DNA of 64,000 bases from Romanomermis culicivorax. Its lineage: Eukaryota > Nematoda > Enoplea > Mermithida > Mermithidae. Below, in pieces: positions 36,940 through 48,239 of this stretch; the first letter of the stretch is position 1; each line of letters opens with the position of its first letter. The stretch lies in the NCBI GenBank assembly GCA_963922205.1, contig CAWUHX010000077.1:806001-870000 (forward strand). The letters run 5' to 3'. The notes beneath the pieces were generated by a model that did not search any database, was not told where the DNA came from, and saw nothing but the letters and a program-made list of their open reading frames with translations. The translations under genes and the position numbers were made by a program.

Positions 36940-37183
36940 GCCACTTACCCCAATATTGTATGTATTTGTAATAATTTTTCTCTTTTTTCTCATTATTTAA
37001 TCCGTTATGAACATCCTTTTAATACTTTCAGGATAAAAAAAAAAAAAAAAAAAAAAAAAACTGTCAACAACATAAAAGCTTCAAAAATCTCAAATAGTGT
37101 TAGAGATAAAAGAAGTACTAACCTTCATCCATTTAATATTCAAGAGATGCTTCGGTTTTTTGTCTGATGCAACTGTCGCTGCC

Positions 37184-38160
37184 CTTGAAATTCTTTCAAA
37201 ATATATTTAATGCAGGAAGGAACTTAAAATGCATGATGAATTTATCAAAATTATAAAAAACTAAAGCAAGGAAAACCTAAATTGGTAAAAATTTGAGGGC
37301 TGACACGAGCACACACACATTTTCTGGAAACCAATATCCTGCTCGATTTATTGCCAAATTGGCATTTCTGAATTTTTCTTGAACACCAAAGGTACATTTC
37401 AGCTTTTTTAACACTTGAAGCATTTTGGGAGGGCCATGCCTCCAACCCCTTTTCTATGGGTGTGCATATAGTTACCATGTCATCATCATTACAGGCAGGG
37501 CCCTAATTAGGGGGAAATTTTCTTGTGCTTTGCACTGGTCAATGAGTATAACAATCATTGTTTTCTATCACGCCTCCTGACCAATGACATATCTACTTCT
37601 GTGGTCTACCAATTAACCTTCAACAGTTTCAATCAACTGACTTGACTCAGCTCTTTTTTTATTAGTTACAAGTCAATATTTTGCTGATAAATGATATTTT
37701 CCATCAATCTTTACAATTTTTTCTGTTGTCTCACTTGAAGCACCATTTTTCTCCTCAAATGAGGTCTTTTATGGAAAAAAATTAGGAAATTATAGGAAAA
37801 GATTTTGGGCATGGGTCTTGTGACGGAAACGTTTTCTCACTCCAAAACTGAAAAGATTAATTTTGGTGAATTCAGAAGGTCCTCAAAATGTTCCAGTTCT
37901 TCATACCAGTCATATCAATAAGTATAACAGTTGTTTTCCATCAGACATGACCGTTAGCATATCTACCTCCACTTATGAATTAACATTCATCAGTTTCTAT
38001 CTCTTTTTTTACTAATTTAATCAGAGTCAATATTTTGCTGATAACTGAGAGTTTTCATCACTTCTCAGAATTTTATTCTCTCGCTTTGTCTGGAGTTGTC
38101 CAGAAGTTTTGAAATGTGAACCTTCCCAGTCTGCAATTGAAAAACAATGAAAACGTCATC
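37184..38160. other. Hairpin-type repeat debris; no gene confirmed
   Basis: Contains 'cttgtgctttgcactggtcaatgagtataac' type text (key words only) near 37515, a relative of the hairpin module, and similar text near 37900. An open minus-strand frame at 37251-37478 has no supporting motif and is not called. Confidence 0.4.
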
Positions 38161-38169
38161 TGAGACTGT

Positions 38170-39699
38170 CAGGGTTCATACACAACCTGGAAAACACAGG
38201 GATTTTTTTTCATGTCTGGAAAATCTAGAAAACATAGGTAATTTCGAGGAAAAATAAATATTTTGTGTTGAAAAGTGGAGGAAAATCGTCAAATTTTTTC
38301 GCCGTGCTGCAGTGAGTTTTTTTTATTCAACTCTGCACATTGGAAGTGAAATTGCTTAAAATCATTGAGTATTTGAGATCTTTTTTTTTAGTTTTTCAAC
38401 TTCAACTTTTAATTTAGCCTTTAAATTATCATGTTTAAGTCAAAGTTTCAATTGGATAGTAAGGGTAATATTGGAGAGAACATTCAAAGTCCTCATTCAT
38501 GCCAGAAAATTCGAGACTAATCAACAAAATGTTCTCAGCTATATACAGCATTCATATTTGTTAGCAAAAAAGAATCGAGTCTGGTCAGGGTTTTTTAGGT
38601 CAATTAGGAGCCATGGCTTCTAAAAATTCTGATTGACTCCTAAAAATTTAGGAGCACAAGCCAACATGGCTTATAAAAATTGGAGCCTAATGATCCTTTT
38701 GATTGGGTGAGTTTTCTGCCCGGAGATGCATTCTTATGCGTTCTTAAGAAAACATATCAAAAATTTTCTGGCGCTTCATGCCGGATTTCAAATCACTTAT
38801 GATTCTTGTTATCATTTCTGTTATGCAGTTGGAAAATTTCGGCCTAGCTTACGCTGGCTTATAGCTTTTAAACATCAGCATGTTATGGATGAATGCCTGA
38901 CCTTGTATTGTTTTTTCACATATTTGACTAAAACCTAGATTTTTCTAGATTATTTCCACAAAATCCTTTTGTGGTTCTTTAGAATTTTCGACTTTCGTGA
39001 AGATAACTTTTTGCATTTGGAAAATGATTAAGCATGGGGCAATACATAGCAGAGCTTCTTCTGTCTGAAAAAGTCATTCAATTCATTGCTGCTTGCCTAA
39101 TTTTTGAATTTTAGTTTGCCTGACTGAAAACATGTTGAATTCACTGGAAAATTAGACTTTTCATGCAGGAAATAGATATTAAAAATAGCCATTTTCCAAC
39201 GATATAGAATATCAAAATCCAAATTTTTTCTGATGCTCTGCACTGCATTAATTGCCGATATCCGAGTCGGAAGCAAAATATCTATCACACTTTTTTATGG
39301 TTTATACGTTGGTTTATATATACCACAAATGATTGGTAAATTACTGGCTCGTGATATACAAAAACCTTAGAAAAATGTTTTAATGCTTCCACTAATCAAA
39401 TGGTGAAAAGATCACGATTGATCATCGGTAGCTGCATAAGAATGTGCTGAAAAATTAATTTTCCGACATTTTAGAGGCCTCGGAATCAAAATTTTTTTGC
39501 GCTAAGTTGCGCAATAATTTGAAATATATTTTTCATTTAGTACTCTATTCTTGATGATACTTTAGCTCACACATGTTTCTATTATTCAGTATTTTTCTTT
39601 AGGATAGTATATTTCATCATCATAAAAACCTGGAAAAATTTCATTTGTCAATCTGGAAAACACAGGGCATTTTTTTTCTCCAACTTTCTATGAACCCTG
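38170..39699 (+). mobile_element. TIR element CAGGGTTCATA, 6 bp TSD
   Basis: The left end is CAGGGTTCATACACAACCTGG with CTGGAAAACA units just inside (first 20 bases considered). The inverted right end is CAGGGTTCATAGAAAGTTGG, again preceded by CTGGAAAACACAGGG. The flanks gactgt (38164-38169) and gactgt (39700-39705) give a 6 bp TSD. The interior includes the dispersed repeat shared with 9478-10385. No transposase is present. Confidence 0.75.
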
Positions 39700-39705
39700 G
39701 ACTGT

Positions 39706-40420
39706 AAATTTAGAGCTTCTATCCAAGAATAATTTTTTCGAACATACATTTTCCAGCATTTTAGAACATGAAAATCCGAAATTTTTGGGGTGCTATGCAC
39801 TGGAATAAGAAAGATATTATGATACATTAGTCTGATTCCAATTTATTTTCATTGATATGGAGATTCATTTTCCAGCCTTTTAGAATGTAAAAACCTGAAA
39901 ATTTTCCTGGTGCTGCATGGGGCAATTTTTTTATTGCTTGGTCTGCCCCCTCCTTAAACAATTCCTGCCTACAGCCCTGGTTACAGGCCATTGAATTGTA
40001 AAAAATTGCATTGGCCAATTTTGCCGATTTTTTTTTTTACTTTTGGCCGGTTTCCATTTTCCAATCTGGCACATGGTTTTTTTGTACAGGTCAAGTCAGA
40101 TTAGCCGAAAAATAGAATTTCAACCTTAAAGTTGAAAAATTGGCGACTTTTGGTTGAAAATGGGCATTCAACTGCCATCCTTTCGAAAAGAGTCCTCCAT
40201 TAATAGATTTTGAAAATTCTCAATGAACCTATGGCAGGAAATTTTGATGACACAGAATTTTTTTAACCAAATTTTAGCTCAACTGATCAAAAATCAATAA
40301 ATCGGAGCTGTTACAAAAGTCTGATTATTCACAGGAAAAATTCAGGTACCACTCCTTATGCCTCATAATCCTGACATCAATCTATTTTCAAAATTCCTAA
40401 ATAACTTATGGCAAGTACCA
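39706..40420. other. No gene seen
   Basis: AT-rich with decayed hairpin-module text near 39790 and 39905. No exon or complete element is supported. Confidence 0.4.
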
Positions 40421-40423
40421 ACA

Positions 40424-40637
40424 GGTCACCGCAAATGACATTACTAGACTTCCATTCATCCCATCCAAGGTCTGGCCCCCTACATCTCACCCCCAGCTAA
40501 GGACAAATGGAGAATAGTTGTGCCAAACAGGTCATCACAGATGACATTACTGGAACTCCATTCATCTGATTCGAGCTCTGGCTCCCTGTACCTCACCCCA
40601 ATTAAGGATAAATGAAGAATAGTCCTACCAAAGGTTA
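40424..40637 (+). repeat. Two-unit tandem duplication of about 105 bp
   Basis: Two diverged units in direct orientation share AACAGGTCA.C.CA.ATGACATTACT, 'ccattcatc', 'tctgg..ccct' and 'aaggataaatg.agaatagt' elements in order. No coding function is evident. Confidence 0.65.
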
Positions 40638-40639
40638 GT

Positions 40640-41055
40640 AACATCAATACCTACTATAGGAAGTTAACAATTGTTCAGCCAATGCAAAAAAATTAACGCC
40701 AAAATAAAATTATTTCCTGCGAATATATATATTTTTTTAAAAATAAAAAGGTATGTGGCTGAAAAAATTTGACTTTGAGGGTTCTAAAAACATTGGAACA
40801 TTCATTTTCTGAGCTCATTCTTCTGAAACTATTGATGATAAATTGTGATCTTCTCACCATTTGACAAAACACGTTAAAAACGATTTCTAAATTTTCACCA
40901 AGTCGTTTTTTGCTCAACATTGTGGACAGATATTTTATTATGTTTTTTGAACTTTTCAAATATCTTATATATCAAGAAACCGATAATTTATCACTCACGT
41001 GATATAAAGCATAAAAAAGAACAGCAGGTATTCTATTCTGGATTCAAATGTAGAT
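40640..41055. other. No feature seen
   Basis: AT-rich sequence between the tandem duplication and the fold-back element. No exon or repeat family is recognised. Confidence 0.35.
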
Positions 41056-41706
41056 AATTTCAGCCGTGACCAGACATTAGAGTGGGGGACAATAGAGTGC
41101 GGACATTAGAGCGCAGACACTAGAGTGCAGGAACATCACAGTGTGGACATTAGAGGGTAGAGACATTAGAGTGCACGACAATAGAGCACAAGACAATAGA
41201 ATGCAGGGAAATTAGAGAACATAGACATTAGAGCGCAGGGACATTACAGCATGGGACAATAGAGTGCAGACACAATAGAAAGCAGACATTAGAGTTGAAA
41301 ATTAGAGCACAGGGACATTAGAGCGCAAAGATTACAGCACAGGACAATAGAGCCCAGACATTAGAACACAGGACAATAGAGTGCAGGGATATTAGGGCTC
41401 ATCTATTGGTTCCAAAGTATTTTAACCGATTTTCCATGATCTGCAAGGAATGCGAATTTAAATTGTTTTTGAACAAGAAAGAAGAATACTAAGCAAGCAG
41501 CTTTATTTCAAAGGCTAACAAAAAACTGTGTGTGTCATTCTGAAAGCAAGTTAGAAATTCAAAATTAATTCGAAAATATTAAAATGAAACAATTTTATTT
41601 GAATGTCCAAAGGTCAAATATCTGTGATTTTTTTGTGTCTTTCGCAACTTTTGACCAAGTACTCCATTGTGGAAAAATGCTTTGGCTGTGACACAAACTT
41701 CTTCAG

Positions 41707-41965
41707 CAGACATGCATGGCAAGAATTTTCCAGGGGGTAAGGTTTTGGACTTTTTATCGAGTGGGGGGTGGGTGTGCAAAAAAAAACAAAAAAACGTTCC
41801 ACAAGCATGTTTTTCATACAAAATTTGCATGAAAGATATTGAAAAAACTGTCTCGGAAAAAGGTCGTGGAGGGGTATTTGACGATTTTTTTCAGGCCATG
41901 GAGGGGTATTCAGGCTTTCAGGTAGGAGGGCTTACCTCCCCCTGCCCCTCCCTATGTGCGTGTAT
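41707..41965 (+). mobile_element. CAGACATGC-family MITE, copy 3
   Basis: The left end CAGACATGCATGGCAAGAAT and an inverted right end CATACACGCACATAG flank a 259 bp body similar to 31435-31699. The exact TSD ttcttcag is at 41699-41706 and 41966-41973. It is nested in the 4 kb fold-back element. Confidence 0.92.
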
Positions 41966-41973
41966 GTTCTTCA

Positions 41974-44121
41974 GAGACACGAAAAAATTTAAAGAAAGTA
42001 TTTTTGAGCTGAAATTTAGTTATTTTTCACATAGTCTCATTTTCTTTTTTTTTATTTTGCTCTGATCCAATTTTTCTGTGCTCTATTGTCCTGCACTTTA
42101 ATGTATCTGTGCTCTACTGTCCATGATCTATCATCATGTGCTCTATTGTCTCAGTGATGCACACATAAATTTTTTTGGTGGAGTAGCAGGAATTTTTATC
42201 AACATTTTTTATATTTCTGTTAAATAATTTGCTTTGATATGTAAACGATTTTTTCCTTTTTTTCTTTTTTTATAAAAAAACAAAATGAAAAAAGACGAAT
42301 CAATGGTGCAACTGACAAGAAAACAGAGGATAGATAAAAGAAGAAAGAATTCGAAAAAAGTTAATCTTCACTGCAGTATTTAATTAAGTTTTGTAGATTT
42401 CTGATAATTTGCATTCAATCATTATCTTGATAATATTTATTTTTTAGACCATGAGTTCAGGAGGCGCGGTCGCCCCCGCCCCTGCATCTGCTACAGTATT
42501 GTATAGAGAATAATCGGGTCCAAAATTATCCAAAAATCGGGTCCGGGTCCAAAATTTTAAGAATATTGGGTCCGGTTCTGGGTCCAAAATTTTGAGAATA
42601 TCGGGTCCAGGTCCAGCAAAACAGTCCGGTAATTTCGGGTCCTGGTTCATTATATTTTCCCCATGCTATTCTGTGTGACATTATTCAAAAGCAATTTCTG
42701 AGAGATTTGACCTACTGTTCCATTAACCTATGATAAGTTGGAAATTAATAATATCTGAAAATGAGACATTTTGAGTGGTTTTATATGCTGAATATTGTGA
42801 CTGCATATATTCGGCAGAAAAAGAAAATTCTTATACACTCCAAAAGTTGGGAGTCCTACATTTTTTGACATTCCTCAGTCTCTATGCCTGTTTGTGAATA
42901 TAAATCTTCAAACGTTCATTATATGCAATAGATATGAAAGAAATTTTCTGACATCTTACTCTCTTCTGAACGAGTCATTTGAACCTTTTTTGGCACCCTC
43001 CTATAAGATTCCACGGAATTTTACCTCTATTTCTATAGTCTTTGGTGCCCAAGACATTGTGTTAAAATTTAAATCAGGTTTGTATACCCTTTTGGGAGCT
43101 GTAGATGTCTGCACATCTTAAAATTGATACAAAAATGCTCTTTGCTGCCATTAAATATGCCATCAACGAGATGCAGAAAACATTAAAAACGTTCATTGGG
43201 ATAACTCTTGCGTTTTCTTGTAAAGAAACGTCGGAATAGCTCAATCTCTCAACTTGAAAAAAAATTAAAATTTTGTCGACTTTTCATTTGAAGCATGTCG
43301 TACAGCAAATATCAAAGCTAGATGAATCAAAATTTATCTAGCTTTAAAGCCACATTTTTTTCTTATTTGTTATATAGGTGATGGCTGATGGCAAATCTTG
43401 TTTTCTCATAACTTTTTGGTTGGGAATTCATTCGGATTCAAAAATATAATTGAATAGCAGTGCAATGTGTGCCAATCTCAACAACTCAAAAAACGGCACA
43501 CAACTCCTATTGAAATTTTAACATTATGTCGGACATTAGTCCCTACAAAAATGATGAAAACATTCTGCCGCATCCTATGGGGAGGTGTCTGGAAAGAAGT
43601 CCAAATGAGATTTCCGCCTACTTTTGGACACTCTAAAAAGTGTAAAACGTGAAAAGTACAACATTACGAATAAATTTTTAAACGCAGTATGTAAAACCAG
43701 ACAATATACCCTATTTTCGGCTATGATTCATTTTCTACTTATCGTATTCATATATTCGAACTTCTCACAACTGCATCTCAAAATGGATGTGGGAGAAACA
43801 ATATCGTATTGAAATCCTACGGTTTGGTTGAGACACAATAAACCGATTCAAGTCACTAATCTCTCCTGAAATATTAGTGAGTAAGCATCTCTATAATTTA
43901 ATTTTTGATCCTTAGATTGATATTAAAAATAAAAATCAAGATTGAAAAGATGACGACTACAAACGGCTGAAAAACTACTCATGAAATATAGCTTGTGTGC
44001 TGTAGATTTTAAGTCTAAATCAGTCTCAAGATGATCTAAACAATTAGGTGTTGATTTGTTACTCATTATATTCCATTAGTTAATTGATGTATCACATCCT
44101 TTAACATAGGTATTTGTTTTC
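41974..44121. other. Interior of the fold-back element, no gene recognised
   Basis: Contains a GGGTCCAAAATTTT.GAATATCGGGTCC repeat at about 42510-42650, which recurs in direct orientation at about 44625-44750. It also has ordinary AT-rich sequence with short open frames that show no family motif. If a transposase once lay here, nothing recognisable remains. Confidence 0.45.
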
Positions 44122-44129
44122 ATCTGAAT

Positions 44130-44567
44130 CATACATGTAATTGGGGGGTGGGAAGTGCTATGGGAACCCCCTCCCCCAGAAATCGTCGACCATATGGCTA
44201 GCCATTGGGAGACCACCCCCAGGATTTTCCAATCCAATGGCTAGCCATATGGTAGCCGTAGGAACCCCATACTTTTGGTCGGAAAAATACTGAATAATTT
44301 CAATTATTTGACAAAAAATATCAATTTTTGAACGAAAAATGGTAAAAAATGTGAATTTTCTTGGCGCTTCGGGCCATGATGCATTTTTTCGGTCTTTTTA
44401 GGGAAAAATTACATTTTTTAAACTATTTTTCGGACTTTTTTTGTCGAAAAATCAAATTTTTTTTCATTGAGAGACCCCTCCCCCCAAAATTTTGGGAATC
44501 ACTGACCTCCAGCCCCAAAAATTTCACCCAACCCCCCCCCAGACATCGGGGCTCCGTTACATGAATG
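44130..44567 (+). mobile_element. CATACMTGTAA-family MITE, 438 bp
   Basis: The left end is CATACATGTAATTGGGGGG and the inverted right end is CATTCATGTAACGGAGCCCC. The TSDs atctgaat (44122-44129) and atctaaat (44568-44575) differ at one base. The body holds the CCATATGGCTAGCC palindromic module, a hairpin variant (about 44363) and C-runs near the right end. Confidence 0.85.
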
Positions 44568-45068
44568 ATCTAAATTACTATGTTATACATCAGACCCAAA
44601 TCAGAATTGTCACAATTTCGTCGGGTCCAGGTCAGGGTCCAAAATTTTTAGAATATCGGGTCCGGGTCCAGGTCCAAAATTTTGGGAATATCGCGTCCGG
44701 GTCCAAAAAATGGTCAGGTAATTTTGGGTCTCATTCCGGTTCGGGGTGCTCGATACATCTCTAGTATTGTCTCTAATGTCCACGCTCTATTGTCAATGCG
44801 CTCTATTGTCCTGCGCTTCAATGTTCCAGGGCTCTAATGTGCGCACTTTATTGTCATGCGCTCTATTGTCCTGTGCTCTACCTGCACTCTATTGTCCCTG
44901 CGCTCTATTGTCCTAAACTCCAATGTCCTTGCGCTCTATTGTCCTGCACTCTGATGTCCTTGTGCTCTATTGTCCTGCACTCTAATGTCCCTGCGCTCTT
45001 ATGTCTCAGCACTCTAATGTCCCTGTGCTTTAATGTCCGCGCTCTAATGTCTCGGTACCAATTTCAGC

Positions 45069-45879
45069 GCATAGCACCAAAATTTTTCTTGGATTTTGGT
45101 ATTCTAGAACACTGGAAAATTAATGCTGCCAACATTTATTCCTTGAAATCCGGCGCAAAGCGCCGGAAGGTTTTCAGTAATTTTCCATTTCACAATGCAT
45201 AAAAACGCATCTCCGGACAGAAAACCCTGTAATCGAATCTAAAGGGACAATATAATGAATCTTACCTCTCCTCCTGGGCTGTCGCAACCTGTTATTTCTT
45301 CATCTCATATATCCCTTTGAAATCGAACGACATCACTTTCTTTCAGGATGATTATTTAGTAACTAATGAATTATCGATTTTTGTGTCAAAACATGGTTTT
45401 GGGCACACAAAAATCGGAATGACACAGAAAATTTTGAGCATTTCTGCCAATTGGCATAAAGTTTTTGGCTGGTCCAACATTTACTTTCTTGATTATTAGA
45501 CGTTTTTGGGGGCTGAAAAAGCCAAAAATTTCCGCCAAAAAAAATATAATATTATTACTCCTATATTTGACTCAAACACGAAAGAGTTCTTTTCGAACAT
45601 TCTAAACCAAAATGTGACTTTTCTATATCAGATCCTTAAAAATTTTTTCCCGAAATTGGGAAAGAGCGCAAAATTTTTTCCTCCCTTCTGAATTTTTTTT
45701 CACCCAAAAAGCACGATTTGGGGGGAAACAGTGCCCCCAACTAGGGAAAATTTATAAAAAAGTAGCCTTTTGAGTTGTTTGGTGGAAAATTTTTGAAATT
45801 TTTCTGACTTGTTTGGATTTTTAGGAACCCTCAAAATTTTGGACATTTGGGGATCCCACTCCAAAATTTTTAATTTACT
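45069..45879. other. Hairpin and TGGCACAAA modules; no gene
   Basis: A loop-variant hairpin (CCGGCGCAAAGCGCCGG) lies at 45153-45169 and a decayed GCCAATTGGCA palindrome near 45440. The rest resembles the 17640-17960 repeat text. No exon is supported. Confidence 0.5.
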
Positions 45880-45887
45880 CCCCCCAC

Positions 45888-46297
45888 CATACATGTAACG
45901 GGGTCCCGCGGTCTAGGGGGGGGGGGGGGGGTCAGTAATTCCCAAAATTTTAGGGGAAGGGGTCTCTCAAAGAAACAAAATCGATTTTTTCACGAGAAAA
46001 GTTCAAAAAATTGCAATTTTTTCCTAAAAAATCGAAAAAAGTATTCATGGTGCGAAGCGCCAATCCACTTTTTTTACAATTTTTGTTCAAAAATTGAAAT
46101 TTTTCATCAAAAAATTGACATTTTAAAGTATTTTTCCGACCATAAGTATGGGGCTCCCCACTGCTACCATATGGCTAGCCATTGGATTGGAAAATCCTGG
46201 GGGCCCAATATATGGCTAGCCCAATGGCTAGCCATATATGGTCCACGATTTCTGGGGGGGGGGGTTCCAATAGTACTTCCCCCCAATTACATGTAGG
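45888..46297 (+). mobile_element. CATACMTGTAA-family MITE, 410 bp
   Basis: The left end CATACATGTAACGGGG leads into a 16-base G-run (45916-45931). The right end, inverted, is CCTACATGTAATTGGGG. The flanks ccccccac (45880-45887) and ccctccac (46298-46305) match at 7 of 8 positions. It is inserted in another element whose right end reads, inverted, CATACCCGTAAGAGG (to about 46334). Confidence 0.75.
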
Positions 46298-46344
46298 CCC
46301 TCCACCTCAACTCGTTCAACCTCTTACGGGTATGACGAGAACTA

Positions 46345-46400
46345 TGCATTGGATTGGGATGTGAATGATCTATACATTGGATTGGGATGTGAATGATCTC
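46345..46400 (+). repeat. Two tandem 28 bp units
   Basis: The unit CATTGGATTGGGATGTGAAT plus GATCTATA is repeated once with a 28 bp period (starts at 46347 and 46375). It lies about 300 bp upstream of the proline-rich exon. No function is inferred. Confidence 0.75.
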
Positions 46401-46692
46401 AGAATCACATGTTATACATTCCACTTTGTCAAAATGTCAAAAAGATAGGAGCAACCAAAGTCCTTTCTACCTGCATGACGGACTTGGAATTATATGGTGA
46501 AGTAGAGTTGAACCACAGGACGACCATTAGAAAAGTTTATTGACTTTGATTTTCTTACGCATCATAGGTTTTCTGTTGCAATAAATTTTTTAAGGGGCCG
46601 AAATTTTGTTTCGAATAGAAAACTTGTTTTCTTACTTAAGGACAGAGTATTTTTCTGTGTGATTATCATTTAAAAAGTGCTACAGCCCAATT

Positions 46693-47099
46693 ATGAACGT
46701 GCCACCTCCTAACGTTCAATATTACGTTCTGGATACTTCAAAACCGCCACCGTTACCCTCTTCATCCGTCAGTGGTTTAAACGTTGTCGGCACATCGTCT
46801 CCCGCTGTCAGCATTGTACCCCCACCACAGTCTGCAAATTACGGTCACCAGATCACGCTACCTGTCACAACTTCCTATGCAGGAGGTTATGCATCGGCTG
46901 CAAACGTTTATAATTATACGGCAGATTATTCGTTGCCAATGCCCGCCGTGGTCTTACAACAACAGCAACCCGATTTCACGCAATTTTTCTCCATTCCGCC
47001 GCCGCCATTGCCGAACATGTCGTTATCAACCCCACAAACGCAGCTGCAGCAGCATAGTTTTTCGAACGATAATGCTAGCATCTCCATGAAACGCAATGG
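46693..47099 (+). CDS. Proline-rich host gene exon (first visible exon)
   Basis: An open frame from ATG 46693 reads MNVPPPNVQYYVLDTSKPPP, later QQQQPDFTQFFSIPPPPLPN, with codon use and GC unlike the AT-rich repeats around it. A TACAG lies 7 bp before the ATG and could be a splice acceptor, in which case this exon is internal and continues PIM-NVPPP. The exon ends at GG before GTAAAT (47100), leaving two bases of a Gly codon. The exon at 50355 starts with the one base needed. The protein would be low-complexity, Pro/Gln/Ser-rich, and followed by a basic tail; such composition is common in RNA-binding or splicing-associated proteins, but I do not recognise the family. Together the two exons encode 203 residues. 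Confidence 0.6.
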
Positions 47100-48235
47100 G
47101 TAAATTATCGCATGCACATGCGGCAGCCACATAACGCTACAAGGTTAAAGGCCCTTTTGGGTGGTTAAGGATGATTGAAGAAGACGAATTTGGGCATAAA
47201 AAATTTTCGTAAAATGTCTTAGAAATACGTTCTCGAATCCCAAAAGACCCATAAAATGGCTCTTCATGGATTTTGGACTTCTATCTAATAATTAGTGCTC
47301 CACACAACAAGAATTTCTTACCCCAATTCCCGGGTAGATATTATAATAGTAACATATAATTAAGTGTATTTAATAGTATGTAAGTATAGTAACTACTTTG
47401 AGCTGAAATATATGGAACTCCAATTTTCATCAGTTTAATGAATACAGGAGTAGACTAAGCATCAGAATATGAATTAAGAAGATAAACAAAATTAATAATG
47501 CGGCTCGATTGAGCCTGTTCCCATTTTTTGCATTGAAATTTACATTGAAAATTGAAAGGTTGGCAAAAGTGATGTGTTTGGCGCCTAGCACCGACAAGAC
47601 TTTGATTTCGAGGTCTCTAAAACGTCGTCAAAATCTTTTTTTCAGCTTTTTTTGTGCAACTATCGAAGGTCGCTAGCGATCTTTACGCCATTTGATTGGC
47701 GAAAGACATCAAACATTTTTCTCCATTTTCGATCTAATATATCTTGGGTCAGTAATTTACCAATCATAATTATTCATCAAAAGAGATTGTTTTCAAATAA
47801 TCTGAAGGATAAAAAAGCGCCATTAGGTATTTTACCTCTGACTTGAATATTTTGGATTTTGGTATCCTATAACGCTGGAAAATGAATGAACGAATCAAGG
47901 AACGATTATCTATCTTTTCTTTCCTTCGTCTTTTCTTTCTATTTCATAGTATTTTTTCATCTTTTCAAAATATATTTCATGAATGAAATGTCAAATTTTT
48001 CAGTGAATTCAATGAGCTTTCAGTTGAACAAACTAAAATTGGAAAATTAGGCAAGCAATCCAGAATTCGGATTCTTCAGCCGGCAAGAACTTCTGCTATT
48101 TCGAATACAATAAGTTTACGTTCACGGAAGCCGAAATCTACATGACCACAAAACGATTTTGCAAAAATAATCAAGAAAATTCTTAATATGCGTCAAATAC
48201 GTCAAAAACCAATACAAGATCAAACATTTATCCAT
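47100..48235 (+). other. Intron sequence with hairpin-module fragments
   Basis: Intron of the proline-rich gene. Around 47575-47900 it contains 'ggcgcctagcaccg' and 'ttggattttggtatcctataacgctgg' type text (key words only), diverged hairpin-module repeat. No exon was found. Confidence 0.4.
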
Positions 48236-48239
48236 AATA

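Larger units (their letters stand above)
33394..37060 (+). mobile_element. L1/Tx1-like LINE, ORF2 only, poly(A) tail
   Basis: Carries an AP-type endonuclease, a reverse transcriptase and a C-terminal zinc knuckle, and ends in 26 consecutive A (37035-37060). No ORF1 is present, so the copy is 5' truncated; the exact 5' end is uncertain (between 33337 and 33409). It lies antisense within an intron between the exons ending at 37123 and starting at 33336 of the minus-strand gene. I found no convincing TSD; a caacaac string occurs near both ends but not directly after the tail. Confidence 0.88.
30700..37183 (-). pseudogene. Unrecognised spliced gene, decayed and split by a LINE
   Basis: Minus-strand exons with good splice ends. 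They are about 37183-37123 (ending KHLLNIKWMK), 33336-33214 (41 codons), 33150-33031 (40 codons, FLDARRLYGQWVSDGG), 32905-32792 (38 codons) and 32730-32653 (26 codons). The junctions from 33336 onward are phase 0, with introns of 61-125 bp. The 32905-32792 exon carries CALCKAEL, then HRCDKPC, a probable zinc-binding cluster. Downstream, coding-like text continues (EEFMHQMYKHQNYMDGYYRS near 32500, NLSPEDMNSFKAIK near 32240, DDLLNELINNAEVNLKN near 31350) but with stops and frameshifts. I do not recognise the family. It could be a host gene or a transposon gene. Confidence 0.6.
41065..45059. mobile_element. 4 kb fold-back element, tandem-repeat arms, 9 bp TSD
   Basis: The left arm (41065-41398) is made of units like GACATTAGAGCGCAGG and GACAATAGAGTGCAG. 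The right arm (about 44765-45056) contains the inverted units CTCTATTGTCCTGCG and CTCTAATGTC. The TSD aatttcagc is at 41056-41064 and 45060-45068. A partial inverted arm also lies at about 42075-42160, which hints at an internal duplication or nested relative. MITEs at 41707 and 44130 are inserted inside. Mutator-like assignment from TSD size and long TIRs is inference. No transposase was recognised. Confidence 0.8.

Noticed and set aside
33387-37071. caacaac as LINE target-site duplication
   Set aside because: It is only seven bases of simple sequence, and at the 3' side it does not directly follow the A tail, so it could be chance.
37251-37478. A minus-strand open frame upstream of the decayed gene
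   Set aside because: No splice sites or phase connect it with the exon at 37123-37183, and its text resembles repeat debris.
41065-41398. CRISPR-like regularly spaced repeats
   Set aside because: Units are adjacent, variable in length and mirrored by an inverted arm; the context is eukaryotic. It is a fold-back element arm.
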